DNA of 15,635 nucleotides from Baffinella frigidus (Eukaryota > Cryptophyceae > Cryptomonadales > Baffinellaceae): contig MU646795.1 of NCBI GenBank assembly GCA_026770585.1, forward strand, positions 42,392 through 58,026, read 5' to 3'. The notes under the pieces were generated by a model, which was not told the DNA's origin, ran no database searches, and worked only from the letters and a program-made list of their open reading frames with translations. The position numbers were made by a program, and so were the translations under genes. This document shows, one piece after another, positions 7,831 through 14,488 of the stretch (position 1 is its first letter; every line of letters begins with the position of its first letter).

Positions 7831-7955
7831 CAGGGGTACCTCGCTCATACGAAACCGCCTCCCTCTAGCTAGGACCCTACAGTGGGCCTATGCCTAGGGC
7901 CCTACAGTGGTCCTAGCTAGGGGTGGGGGCGTTTTTTATGAGCGAGGTTCCCCTA
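7831..7955 (-). mobile_element. F1 foldback MITE, copy 7
   Basis: This is the third minus-orientation copy (CCTATGCCTAGGGCCC core). The left end is perfect and preceded by TA; the right end is altered to GGTTCCCCTAC. CTAGCTAGG occurs at both edges of the core, extending the stem. Confidence 0.83.
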
Positions 7956-8335
7956 CTTGTACATGCAACTACCATTTTAGGTCCTTGAGGTCCGGAACTT
8001 GTCCTAGGCAAATGAAATGGGGGGCGCCGTTCATTCACCACATATCACGACAGTGGAAAGCCCGGGTTCAGAAAGAGTGTGAGCCTCGGTCGGACAGGTG
8101 ACGAGCTTCGGCAGTTGACTCATGAAAGTATGTTTGGTCTCGCTTGTGTGTGGGTCTTGGCCTGCGCGGCCTCTCTCCTCCAAAGCGGGTTCTCAGAGAG
8201 AGACCTGTGTTAGTACCAACACGGCCTGGCGCCATGTATGCACCCCCATCGAGGCTGTGTCTGAGCAGACCCTGGAAAGAAACCAGGGTCGGGATAGACG
8301 TGAGAGCAGGAGCCCGGGTACAAAGGATCAATGCA
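7956..8335. other. No recognisable feature
   Basis: Two frames are open on each strand but lack recognisable domains. I see no repeat shared with the rest of the window. Confidence 0.4.
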
Positions 8336-8451
8336 CAGGGGTACCTCGCTCATAAGAAACCGCCACCCCCCTAGGATCACCATATGGCCCTAGGCATAGG
8401 CCTACTGTAGGGTCCTGGGGATGGGCGTTTCTGATGAGCGAGGTACCCCTG
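8336..8451 (+). mobile_element. F1 foldback MITE, copy 8
   Basis: Both ends are canonical and the core is in the plus orientation. Copies 4 and 8 are the cleanest in the window. The right flank is TA; the left flank is CA. Confidence 0.9.
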
Positions 8452-8818
8452 TACTGGCAGGTATCATACATGGCGGTCGTGTTGGTATCAATACAGGTCT
8501 CAACCACGAAAATGAAGCAGGGCCCGTGCCTCAGTGTCTTGGAGGAGACACTCTCTGCAGCGATCCTCTACACCGGGGGGCCTGAATGTGATCCGAAAGA
8601 AAGCATGGCTTTTCTGCAGAACCAGTTCCGGTATCCGCCTATGTTGGGAGCTTCAAGAACCCAAAGGACCTAAAGGTTTGTTTCTGCTCATCGGGCCCCC
8701 TCATAGATTTTGTCTCACAAACTGTCCATCTAAACAATTTCTGGTACAGATCGAAGAGTTTTAAAATTCTAAATGTACAAAATGGCTCCAAGCCCCACTG
8801 AAATCTGAGATGTAATCT
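8452..8818. other. No recognisable feature
   Basis: No gene is supported. AAATGGCTCCAA at about 8780 also appears near 6284 and, in part, near 14226, which may mark another old dispersed repeat. Confidence 0.35.
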
Positions 8819-8940
8819 ATGGAAAGACGCGATGAGGTCATCTTACACGGGGCTGTATCCATCCCCAGATGGGGCCGGGCGCGGGGGGTGCCCCCGCCCT
8901 CAGGGGATCCACGCCAGGTCATGTGTCGGAATTTCAGGAA
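8819..8940 (+). repeat. Dispersed repeat R3, copy 1
   Basis: GGAAAGACGCGATGAGGTCA, CTACACGGGGCTGTATCC-like sequence, CCCAGAT, and later CCACGCCAGGTCA are repeated in order at 9095-9230. GGGGGTGCCCCC lies in the middle, where copy 2 has CCCCCGGGAGTACCCCCGGG, so both are GC-palindromic at the same place. Confidence 0.7.
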
Positions 8941-9094
8941 CACGTCTTTTTTTAGAAAATGTACTCGGAACCGAAATTGTGTATTCGGATCGGACGGGGG
9001 AAAGACAATTAGCTGCGAAATCGATGGTGGCTACGTACCATTGAGTACCACGAAATGAAACGTTGCGTTGTGAAATTCAAGGCAATGACCTGCC

Positions 9095-9230
9095 GTGGAA
9101 AGTCACGGCGGTCATCCTACACGGGACCGTATCCCCAGATCCGGAGTGACTTTACCAGACAGCCCCCGGGAGTACCCCCGGGAGTAGGCAGCCGCGTCCA
9201 CGCCAGGTCAGAAGTGGGATTTTCATACAC
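9095..9230 (+). repeat. Dispersed repeat R3, copy 2
   Basis: This is the direct partner of 8819-8940, about 275 bp away. CCCCCGGGAGTA is duplicated in tandem at 9163-9186. Confidence 0.7.
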
Positions 9231-9402
9231 ACTTGTTCGCAAAAGATGGGCTTATCCTGGTACAAATTCGTTTTATAAAACGTTATTGCGGCGGCAAAGA
9301 GCTCCAATTCCCAACGCGTTTGGCGTGTTTCCCGGGTGGAATCAACTTTACTTGAACATCGTGTAGTAAAAATGAAGTATCGACTTGTGACCTGGCGTGG
9401 TG

Positions 9403-9520
9403 CAGGGATACCTCGCTCATCAGAAAGCGCCCCCCCCCTCGGACCACCGTAGCGCCCTAGGCATAGGCCTACCGTAGGGTCCTAGAGGGTGGGCGGTGTC
9501 TTATGCGCGAGGTACCCGCG
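9403..9520 (+). mobile_element. F1 foldback MITE, copy 9
   Basis: The left end is CAGGGATACCTCGCTC. The right end is eroded (TGCGCGAGGTACCCGCG). The core is in the plus orientation. Neither flank is TA, in keeping with an older insertion. Confidence 0.82.
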
Positions 9521-9548
9521 GCACACACGCTCGACTGTTCGTGGAGGG

Positions 9549-9935
9549 TCACCGCCTAGGCTTTTTCGCTCCCCCGCCTACCCCCCCCCCCGCGGGCCGC
9601 CCCCGCCCCCCACTCCCGGGGTTGGGCGTTTTGCGCACTGTGGAGGCGAGGGGGGTGAGGGGGGTGAGGGGGGTGAGGGGGGTGAGTGGGGACTTGAGGG
9701 CCTTGGAGTTTGGGGTGGGCTTCTGGCGCGGGGGCGTCTCTGGGATGTAGGGTGACTTTGGCGCGGTTGTTGACTTTTGGGTGGTGGAGGAGTCGCGGTC
9801 GGAGTAGAGTTGGTGGGAGGAGGAGTCGAGGTCGACGTCGGAGGAGGAGGAGAGCGAGGAGGAGTTGTGCCCTTCCTCTGCACCCGCGAGAATGTCACCA
9901 GCGTCCCTTCGACCCCTTCGACACACATATACCAC
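9549..9935 (-). CDS. Doubtful Ser/Pro/Thr-rich frame
   Basis: This minus-strand frame reads as a low-complexity, disordered protein: a Ser/Asp-rich part (SSSLSSSSDVDLDSSS), then TTQKSTTAPKSPYIPETPP, then four PLT repeats and a basic end (AKKPRR). A splice-acceptor-like CGCGGGTGCAG|AGG lies near its start. The PLT repeats are just the 9-bp DNA repeat below, and a second frame is open over the same DNA, so it may be no gene. It matches no family that I know. Confidence 0.18.
   Translation of the reverse strand: MVYVCRRGRRDAGDILAGAEEGHNSSSLSSSSDVDLDSSSHQLYSDRDSSTTQKSTTAPKSPYIPETPPRQKPTPNSKALKSPLTPLTPLTPLTPLASTVRKTPNPGSGGRGRPAGGGVGGGAKKPRR
9650..9690 (+). repeat. 9-bp G-rich tandem repeat
   Basis: About four units of AGGGGGGTG occur in a row. 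Repeated runs of five or six G could form a G-quadruplex on this strand. The run is followed by purine-rich GGAGGAGGAG sequence up to about 9866. Confidence 0.9.
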
Positions 9936-10060
9936 AAGCTAACGCCAGCGGACCCCTTAACGTACGATAGGAAACACCCCTCCTCTTACGCCAGGAGGAG
10001 AGGGAGGAGGAGGTGTGTCCCTCCTCTGCACACGCGAGAACCGTAGTCAGTAGTTGCATC
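9842..10060. repeat. Duplicated purine-rich block with minisatellite pieces
   Basis: GAGGAGTTGTGCCCTTCCTC-type sequence at 9862 and GGAGGTGTGTCCCTCCTCTG at about 10005 are two copies of one block, both followed by CACCCGCGAGAA or CACACGCGAGAA. GCGTCCCTTCGACC and CTTCGACACACAT at about 9900-9930 match the ~31-bp minisatellite further right. Confidence 0.55.
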
Positions 10061-10608
10061 CCGCGCCCGGGGGGGGGGATCCCTTAGAAATCCAATGGCT
10101 CCACGGCCAACGATAAAATCGTTAGACATCACGTCCTCTCGGAGACAAGATGATGAGAACAGCCACGACATCTCACCGCTCGGAGATATAAAAGAATAGT
10201 TAAATAGTGTGCTGTTCACATCGACCTTCTCAGCTTGCATAAATGGATTTCGAATTGATGGACTGTTTACCCCACAAAAGTTAGTTGTTGTGACTCTTTT
10301 TCTATTAATGGAGGCAAAAGTGTTTTTGTGTTTTTTTTAACGCGTCTTCTTGGTCATTGCAACGACCTTTTTTTCGAACCCTAAAAATCATGCGCCCATA
10401 TTCTCATAGACGGCTCCAAACATCAAGAGGAAACGACGCAATTCAGGACGTGAAGATCTCTAAAAGGATTGTATATCCAGCTTATAAATAGCCTGTACAA
10501 GTCCCTATAACCCAGGGCCTTTAAAAGCTTAGGGACTTCCCCCCCCGGGCGCGGACTTTTCAGAAGCCTTAGCACCTCTTTATAGGGACTTGCAGAGGTT
10601 AATAAGAC
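10061..10608. other. Gene-free stretch, AT-rich in the middle
   Basis: No coding region is supported. CAAGTCCCTATAA at 10498-10510 has an exact inverted partner at 10580-10592, which could close a ~70-bp loop. A C-rich then G-rich palindrome, CCCCCCGGGCGCGG, lies inside that loop. Confidence 0.5.
10187..10194 (+). promoter_or_regulatory. TATA-like element
   Basis: TATAAAAG matches a eukaryotic TATA box exactly, and an ATG lies about 55 nt downstream (10243). The frame that follows is only 13 codons long (MDFELMDCLPHKS), so a promoter is only credible if that were a short first exon with a GTTAGT donor. It is likely to be chance in AT-rich DNA. Confidence 0.12.
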
Positions 10609-10930
10609 ATGCGAGAATGTCAGCCGCGACCCTTCGACACACGTAAACGTCGGTCGCGCCCCGTTTAGACACACATGTAAGGCAGTCGTGTCCGCTTCGA
10701 CTCACGCGAGAATGTCAGACACACATGAATGTCAGTCGCGTCCGCCTCTGCACACGTTCATCCGTCACTCGCGTCCGCTTCGACACACAGATAAGGCAGT
10801 CGTGTCCGCTTCGACACATAGATAAGGCAGTCGTGTCTGCCTCGGCACACACGTAAGCTAGTCGCGTCCCTGTCGACACACACAAAGTGCTGTTGTGTCC
10901 GCCTCGACACACGCAAACGAGGCGGACGCG
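10609..10930 (+). repeat. ~31-bp minisatellite, about nine units
   Basis: Degenerate units follow the pattern GCAGTCGTGTCCGCTTCGAC plus ACACAGATAAG. Units at 10764-10857 are the closest to each other; one unit near 10714 is cut to 17 bp. The last unit and the DNA after it form a perfect 10-bp stem (GTCCGCCTCG at 10897-10906 with CGAGGCGGAC at 10918-10927), so the array ends in an inverted half-unit. Confidence 0.85.
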
Positions 10931-10964
10931 TTGTGGTCCAAAGACGATACACATCCTGCGAACA

Positions 10965-10987
10965 TGTGGTGCAACTTGTGCACCACA
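10965..10987. repeat. Perfect 9-bp-stem hairpin
   Basis: TGTGGTGCA, a 5-nt loop and TGCACCACA form an exact inverted repeat between the minisatellite and repeat R4. Confidence 0.75.
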
Positions 10988-10992
10988 CAGCG

Positions 10993-11105
10993 GCCTTCGA
11001 AGGGATTTTGAATAACCCCTAAGCGACAAGACCAAGGACCCTACGGTAGGCAACCCGTACGGACATAGGGGGGTTCCAACGGAAAAAATAACAAAAACTC
11101 GGGCC
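10993..11105 (+). repeat. Dispersed repeat R4, copy 1
   Basis: CCTACGGTAGGCAACCCGTA and ACATAGGGGGGT inside this block also appear in 13968-14080 in the same order and spacing, with no net length change. Identity is about 75-80% by eye, and weaker similarity continues about 40 bp further (CCGGAAATCCC with CCGAAACCCCC, and GTGTGG in both). Confidence 0.8.
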
Positions 11106-11128
11106 CTCAGCGCCCGGAAATCCCTTCG

Positions 11129-11182
11129 TAGCCCGCAGTGTGGTAGAGCCGGTACATCAGCGCCTGATTCGAGTTCAACTCC
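11129..11182 (+). ncRNA. tRNA-like Pol III promoter, possible SINE head
   Basis: TAGCCCGCAGTGTGG followed by TAGAGC resembles a tRNA A box with its D-arm and small insertions. AGTTCAACTCC at 11172-11182 fits the B box consensus GGTTCRANTCC at all but the first base. The A-to-B distance of about 41 nt is normal for tRNA genes. The anticodon and acceptor stems do not pair, so this is not a working tRNA gene; a tRNA-derived SINE fragment or chance are the alternatives. Confidence 0.3.
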
Positions 11183-11309
11183 GCAAAAGTATTAATTATT
11201 TGCTTTCGGCGCAACGAAATTTACTACACAAATGCTCTACTATTACTAGTATGACCCAAACGTGTAGTAACTTTCGTTGGCCAAAAGCAATTAATTATTA
11301 CTTTGGCGG
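11181..11309. mobile_element. Foldback element F3, copy 1
   Basis: Arms of about 49 bp run 11181-11230 and 11258-11309. Both contain CAACGAAA.TTACTACAC or its complement, and AATTAAT-rich outer parts. The short loop holds ACTAGTATGA, which is also at the centre of the copy at 12409-12531. The conserved loop and inner arms, with different outer arms, are the family signature. Confidence 0.8.
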
Positions 11310-11370
11310 AGATTAGAGTACCACTCGGAACACTACGGGGAACATTCTAAAGTTAATTATGAGATTCTTT

Positions 11371-11500
11371 TTAAGGAAACACGCCAACAGTCAGCAATTT
11401 TGGTGACGTTATGTCCAAATATCCGGGCAAGACGTGCTTCGTAGCCTCCCGAGTCCACACGAGAACTCTAGAGGGGCCTATTTAAAACCGATGTGCCTTC
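11371..11500 (+). repeat. Direct repeat R5, copy 1
   Basis: CACGCC...GTCAGCAA, TTGGTGACGTTATG, ATATCCGGGCAAGACGT and CTAGAGGGGCCTATTTA occur here in order. The last three recur at 11753-11830, and the first recurs at 12756-12777 before GAGATCCGGGCGAG. The pieces are reused around this cluster. Confidence 0.6.
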
Positions 11501-11510
11501 AAAAGTGGGT

Positions 11511-11935
11511 ATTTGTGTAGTAACTTTCGTTGATTTGCCACGTAATTCTGCATATATTGCACAGTCACGAGGTTGGAACACCCTATCCTGGTACAAATAT
11601 TTACAACCCCACATGTAAATAGGGTCCTCTAGCATTCTAGAGTGGGTGGGTGCTGTATCGGCCTGAGACGTTCAACTCTCCGGCCGCTCAAAAGACTACA
11701 GGGAACACTTTCGTTCCGGAATCGGATCCTTTTCTTCCATTTGTATCAGAAATTGGTCACGTTATCCCCGGATATCCGGGAAAGACGTACCCCGCAGCCC
11801 CACTCGAGAATGCTAGAGGGGCCTATTTACATGTGGGGTTGTAAAACTTTGTACCAGGATAGGGTGTTCCAACCTCGTAATTGGCCTATTTATGGCTTCA
11901 GAGGCTCCAAGGGCAATGAAAGTTACTACACAAAT
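11511..11935. mobile_element. Large foldback element F4, 425 bp
   Basis: The outer ends (ATTTGTGTAGTAACTTTCGT at 11511 and its complement at 11914-11935) match the inner arms of F3. Inside, 11568-11642 and 11803-11877 form 75-bp arms with only about five mismatches, separated by 160 bp. The unique spacer includes TTGGTCACGTTAT and CCGGATATCCGGG. The whole could fold into a long two-part hairpin. Confidence 0.85.
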
Positions 11936-12325
11936 ATCACATATAAAATTATCTTGAGTTTAAATAGGCGCATCTTGTATTCGCGTGTGGTTTTGCGCGG
12001 TAAGACTGCACCGGTTCAACCAAAGCTTCGATGTTTGGCAAATACTCCGGCTGGACCGGGGGTGCCCACACGAAGCTGATCAAGAACCCACTTTAAAACC
12101 CGGGGAGCTGTACAAGTGAGGCAGCGTGTAGTCATTTTCATAGATTTGGTCACGTGTCGGCCCGCTTTTCGGGGGGATACGTGACCAACTCCGTACACAC
12201 CGCGTACAATCGACATTTAAAAAGGGTGCTTGGGCAACCTTCCCGGCGCTCGTCTTCGTCGTCATCCTTCTCATTGAAGTGCCTGTGCCATTTCGGGTAC
12301 CTGGTTTTCACCGTTACCTTAAGTT
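11936..12325. other. Gene-free stretch with a TTGGTCACG hairpin
   Basis: No gene is supported. TTGGTCACGT at 12146 and ACGTGACCAA at 12179 form a perfect 10-bp stem around a GC-rich loop, with the CGGCCCG part itself partly palindromic. Confidence 0.5.
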
Positions 12326-12380
12326 AACGGAGGTTCCACTTTTGCTTTGAAACGGAGGTTCCACTTTTGCTTTGAAACGG
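12326..12380 (+). repeat. Tandem duplication, 25 bp x 2.2
   Basis: AACGGAGGTTCCACTTTTGC plus TTTGA occurs twice with no mismatch, then begins a third time (AACGG). An exact match implies a recent slip or a selected sequence. Confidence 0.95.
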
Positions 12381-12408
12381 GCAGCGCTCTTCGGGGCTGC
12401 CACCCGGA

Positions 12409-12531
12409 CGAGCATTTATGACAAACACTCACCGGCAACCAAATTTACTTCACAAATTGTTTAATAATCACTAGTATGATCCCCTTGTGTAGTAACTTTC
12501 GTTGCCGTGGAGTATTTATCATAAATACTCG
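12409..12531. mobile_element. Foldback element F3, copy 2
   Basis: The 47-bp arms (12409-12455 and 12485-12531) agree at about 83% of positions. The inner halves share GGCAAC.AAA.TTACT.CACAA with copy 1, and the loop carries the same ACTAGTATGA. The right outer arm also contains a local hairpin, AGTATTTA/TAAATACT. Confidence 0.82.
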
Positions 12532-12542
12532 CCACGATTTCT

Positions 12543-12680
12543 TCTCGCAAGATAACTGAATCAGTTCCGTAATTGGCGTTTTCAGTTAATGAGGAGGCCC
12601 GATTAAATTTACTCTGCCCTAAATAATTTCTCCTCTTCAACCACCTATTGAAAAGGAACTGATTCAGTTATCTTCCGAGA
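12543..12680. mobile_element. MITE-like element with 26-bp inverted ends
   Basis: The terminal 26 bases on each side are inverted complements with a single mismatch (both contain AAGATAACTGAATCAGTTCC or its complement). The 86-bp interior is AT-rich and unique here. No clear target-site duplication is visible. The near-perfect ends suggest a younger insertion than its neighbours. Confidence 0.82.
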
Positions 12681-12700
12681 TGAGATTAGATTGCGGGTAC

Positions 12701-12826
12701 CCACTTAGCAGGCGCCGGTGACTTCGGGAATCGGCTCACGTCGATTCTCACTCGGGAAACACGCCTCAAGTCAGCAAACCTCACCCGGAGATCCGGGCGA
12801 GAAAGGCACCGGTGGCTGCTAAGTGG
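12701..12826. mobile_element. Foldback element, 126 bp
   Basis: The terminal 20 bases (CCACTTAGCAGGCGCCGGTG) pair with the other end with two mismatches. The interior carries GTCAGCAA and GGAGATCCGGGCGAG, as in repeat R5. A partly repeated GAGGAACTCGGC.ACATT lies just outside, at 12827-12870. Confidence 0.65.
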
Positions 12827-13084
12827 AGGAACTCGGCCACATTTGAGAGAGGAACTCGGCTACATTGGGGGGCTAAGTGGCTGCATCATTTCGGGCACGT
12901 GCATTGCCGGCCTGGCTTCACCCCTCGACAAACCACTCCTACTTCACCAACGATTTCATCCCGTCAGGCATTTGATTTAAATGGTCCGGAGTTCCCCAAA
13001 ACAACGAAAGTTACATTTGGTCACGTCCAGGCCTAGACTGGTGAATACGGTGTTGCAGTAGCCCTAGGTACAAAGCGGGGGCTG

Positions 13085-13423
13085 GCTACAGAGTTCAGGG
13101 TTTGGCGTTCAGGGTTCAGGGTTCAGGGGTAAGGGGTCAAGGTTTCAGGTTCAGAGTTTAGGGCCTCTGCGGCTCCTGCCGCTGCTCCTGTCTTTGAATG
13201 GTCTAGGGTTTTGAGTTTCGAATTTGGGGTTTAGGGTTTAGGGTTTAGGGTTTGGGGGTTGGAGTTTAGGGTTGAGGGTTTAGGGTTGAGGGTTTAGGGT
13301 TGAGAGGGTTAGGGGTTAGGGTTTGGAGCTCAGGTTTTAGGGTTTAGGGTTTAGGGTCTAGGGTTTAGGGTTTAGGGTTTAGGGTTTAGGGGTTAGGGTT
13401 TGGGGTTTAGGGTTTAGGGTTTA
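13085..13423 (+). repeat. G-strand telomere-like array
   Basis: TTTAGGG units, perfect in short runs (for example about 13228-13250 and 13333-13389), are mixed with TTCAGGG, TTGAGGG and TTTGGGG variants. A non-repeat break lies at 13164-13200. The orientation is opposite to the arrays at 4.95-6.2 kb. Confidence 0.92.
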
Positions 13424-13455
13424 CGCGTCGCCCGTGAGCGGGCGGTCCCAGCTTT

Positions 13456-13510
13456 GATCGTTCGTATGGTTCTTGAGGAAGTCGAGGCACCCGTGCTCTT
13501 CCATCACCTA
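13456..13510 (+). repeat. Interspersed repeat R6, copy 1
   Basis: GGTTCTTGAGGAAGTCGAGG and GTGCTCTTCCATCACCTA are repeated at 13807-13862 with about 90% identity, and in weaker form at 13904-13949 (GGGGAAGTCAAGACACGCGT, CATCACCTA). All three lie within telomere-like DNA. Confidence 0.85.
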
Positions 13511-13737
13511 TTGTCGTTTTCGGGTCAACGCTGATTTTGGGTCGGGGTCGGGAGGTCGAGAAATCGAATAATGTCGATATTTTTTGCGTCCATCTAAAGC
13601 TTTATGCTATCTTATGCATTGATTTGATGACAAGATGCACCCCCCACCCACAAGATGACACAGTTTCCTCATTTTTCCAGATTTTTTCCTTTCCCGACCT
13701 CCCGACCCGACCATCCGGGCTGACCCGAAAACTGCCA
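13511..13737. mobile_element. Foldback element F5 inserted at a TA
   Basis: The ends share GTTTTCGGGTCA exactly (13516-13527, complement at 13721-13732), and a second inverted block, TCGGGAGGTCG.GAAA, lies inside. TA is present at both edges (13509-13510 and 13738-13739). R6 copy 2 lacks the element: there CATCACCTA runs straight into telomere-like sequence. That comparison supports a real insertion with TA duplication. Confidence 0.78.
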
Positions 13738-13803
13738 TAGGGTTTGGGGGTTCGGGGTTTAGGGTTTGGGGGTTCGGGGTTTGGGGTTTAAGGTTTAGGG
13801 TTT
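13738..13803 (+). repeat. G-strand telomere-like array, continued
   Basis: This is TTTGGGG/TTCGGGG/TTTAGGG-type sequence, right of F5. It is probably the continuation of the array left of R6 copy 1. Confidence 0.85.
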
Positions 13804-13806
13804 TGG

Positions 13807-13949
13807 GATCGTCCATACGGTTCTTGAGGAAGTCGAGGCATCCGTGCTCTTCCATCACCTAAAGGGTTGGGTTTCAGGGTTTGGGGTTCAGGGTTTAGGG
13901 GTGACTTTCTGAGGGGAAGTCAAGACACGCGTTCTGCTTCATCACCTAC
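13807..13949 (+). repeat. R6 copies 2 and 3 with a telomere-like spacer
   Basis: Copy 2 (13807-13862) is close to copy 1; copy 3 (13904-13949) is diverged. Between them (13863-13902) is more TTTCAGGG/TTTGGGG/TTTAGGG sequence. The alternation suggests a higher-order unit made of R6 plus telomere-like repeat. Confidence 0.75.
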
Positions 13950-13967
13950 CAACATCCCACACACCTG

Positions 13968-14080
13968 ACTTCGAAGCGATTTCGAATAACCCATACGGGA
14001 TAAGACCTACGACCCTACGGTACGCAACCCGTAGTGACATAGGGGGGTCCCTACGGATAAGGCAACGGAAACTCGGCCCG
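13968..14080 (+). repeat. Dispersed repeat R4, copy 2
   Basis: This is the partner of 10993-11105. Here it is followed by the second copy of R2 instead of the tRNA-like sequence, so R4 is joined to different neighbours at its two sites. Confidence 0.8.
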
Positions 14081-14124
14081 AGATGGGCCGAAACCCCCCT
14101 CGTTTTTGCTGTGTGGCCTCCCGG

Positions 14125-14190
14125 TTGGACCAAATCGTAGATGTTAGACTTGAGATTTCCCCTTGCTGAGATACCAGATCCGGGGTCGAC
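14125..14190 (+). repeat. Dispersed repeat R2, copy 2
   Basis: TTGGACCAAATCGTAGATGT... and CAGATCCGGGGTCGAC match 4827-4900, with one CACCCTTG unit fewer. Confidence 0.65.
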
Positions 14191-14282
14191 AGCGGCGATA
14201 GCAAAGTGGACATTCTGTGGCACAGAATGGCTCCAACGACCGCATGCATCCGAGATTCATTTTTTTAGGGGTTAGGATTTTA

Positions 14283-14335
14283 TTATGGACGAGAGTTGAC
14301 CTTGGCTTCCCGCAAGGGGGCACACCCACTCGAGG
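14283..14335 (-). pseudogene. Ankyrin-exon end fragment, copy 1
   Basis: On the minus strand this DNA reads PLREAKVNSRP and stops. The fragment ending at 15472 reads PLREAKVTSRP and stops at the same place. The DNA match (GACCTTGGCTTCCCGCAAGG on the + strand) covers about 45 bp. Upstream similarity to an ankyrin repeat is lost here, so this is at most the last part of a decayed exon. Confidence 0.4.
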
Positions 14336-14488
14336 GGGAATGGACAATCGCGGATATTTTACTACTCCACGGGGACAAGAACTGATAAATTGTTTCAAAC
14401 ACATCAGCTCGGTCGTGGAGACAATTGGACACACAGACTAGGCTCTCTTCGCAATTTACAATGATCCACACACTCATCTAGAATCTTC
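14336..14488. other. No recognisable feature
   Basis: The minus-strand frame entering the fragment at 14283 continues through this stretch without a recognisable domain. Confidence 0.35.

Noticed and set aside
10187-10255. Promoter and short gene after TATAAAAG
   Set aside because: The only open frame is 13 codons; kept as a very low-confidence site only.
10609-10930. CRISPR array
   Set aside because: The ~31-bp units are directly tandem with no spacers and are degenerate along their whole length.
11129-11182. Intact tRNA gene
   Set aside because: The anticodon and acceptor stems do not form; only box-like promoter sequences remain.
11642-12079. 145-codon plus-strand open frame
   Set aside because: It starts with a non-ATG codon, runs through the spacer and right arm of foldback F4, and has no recognisable domain.
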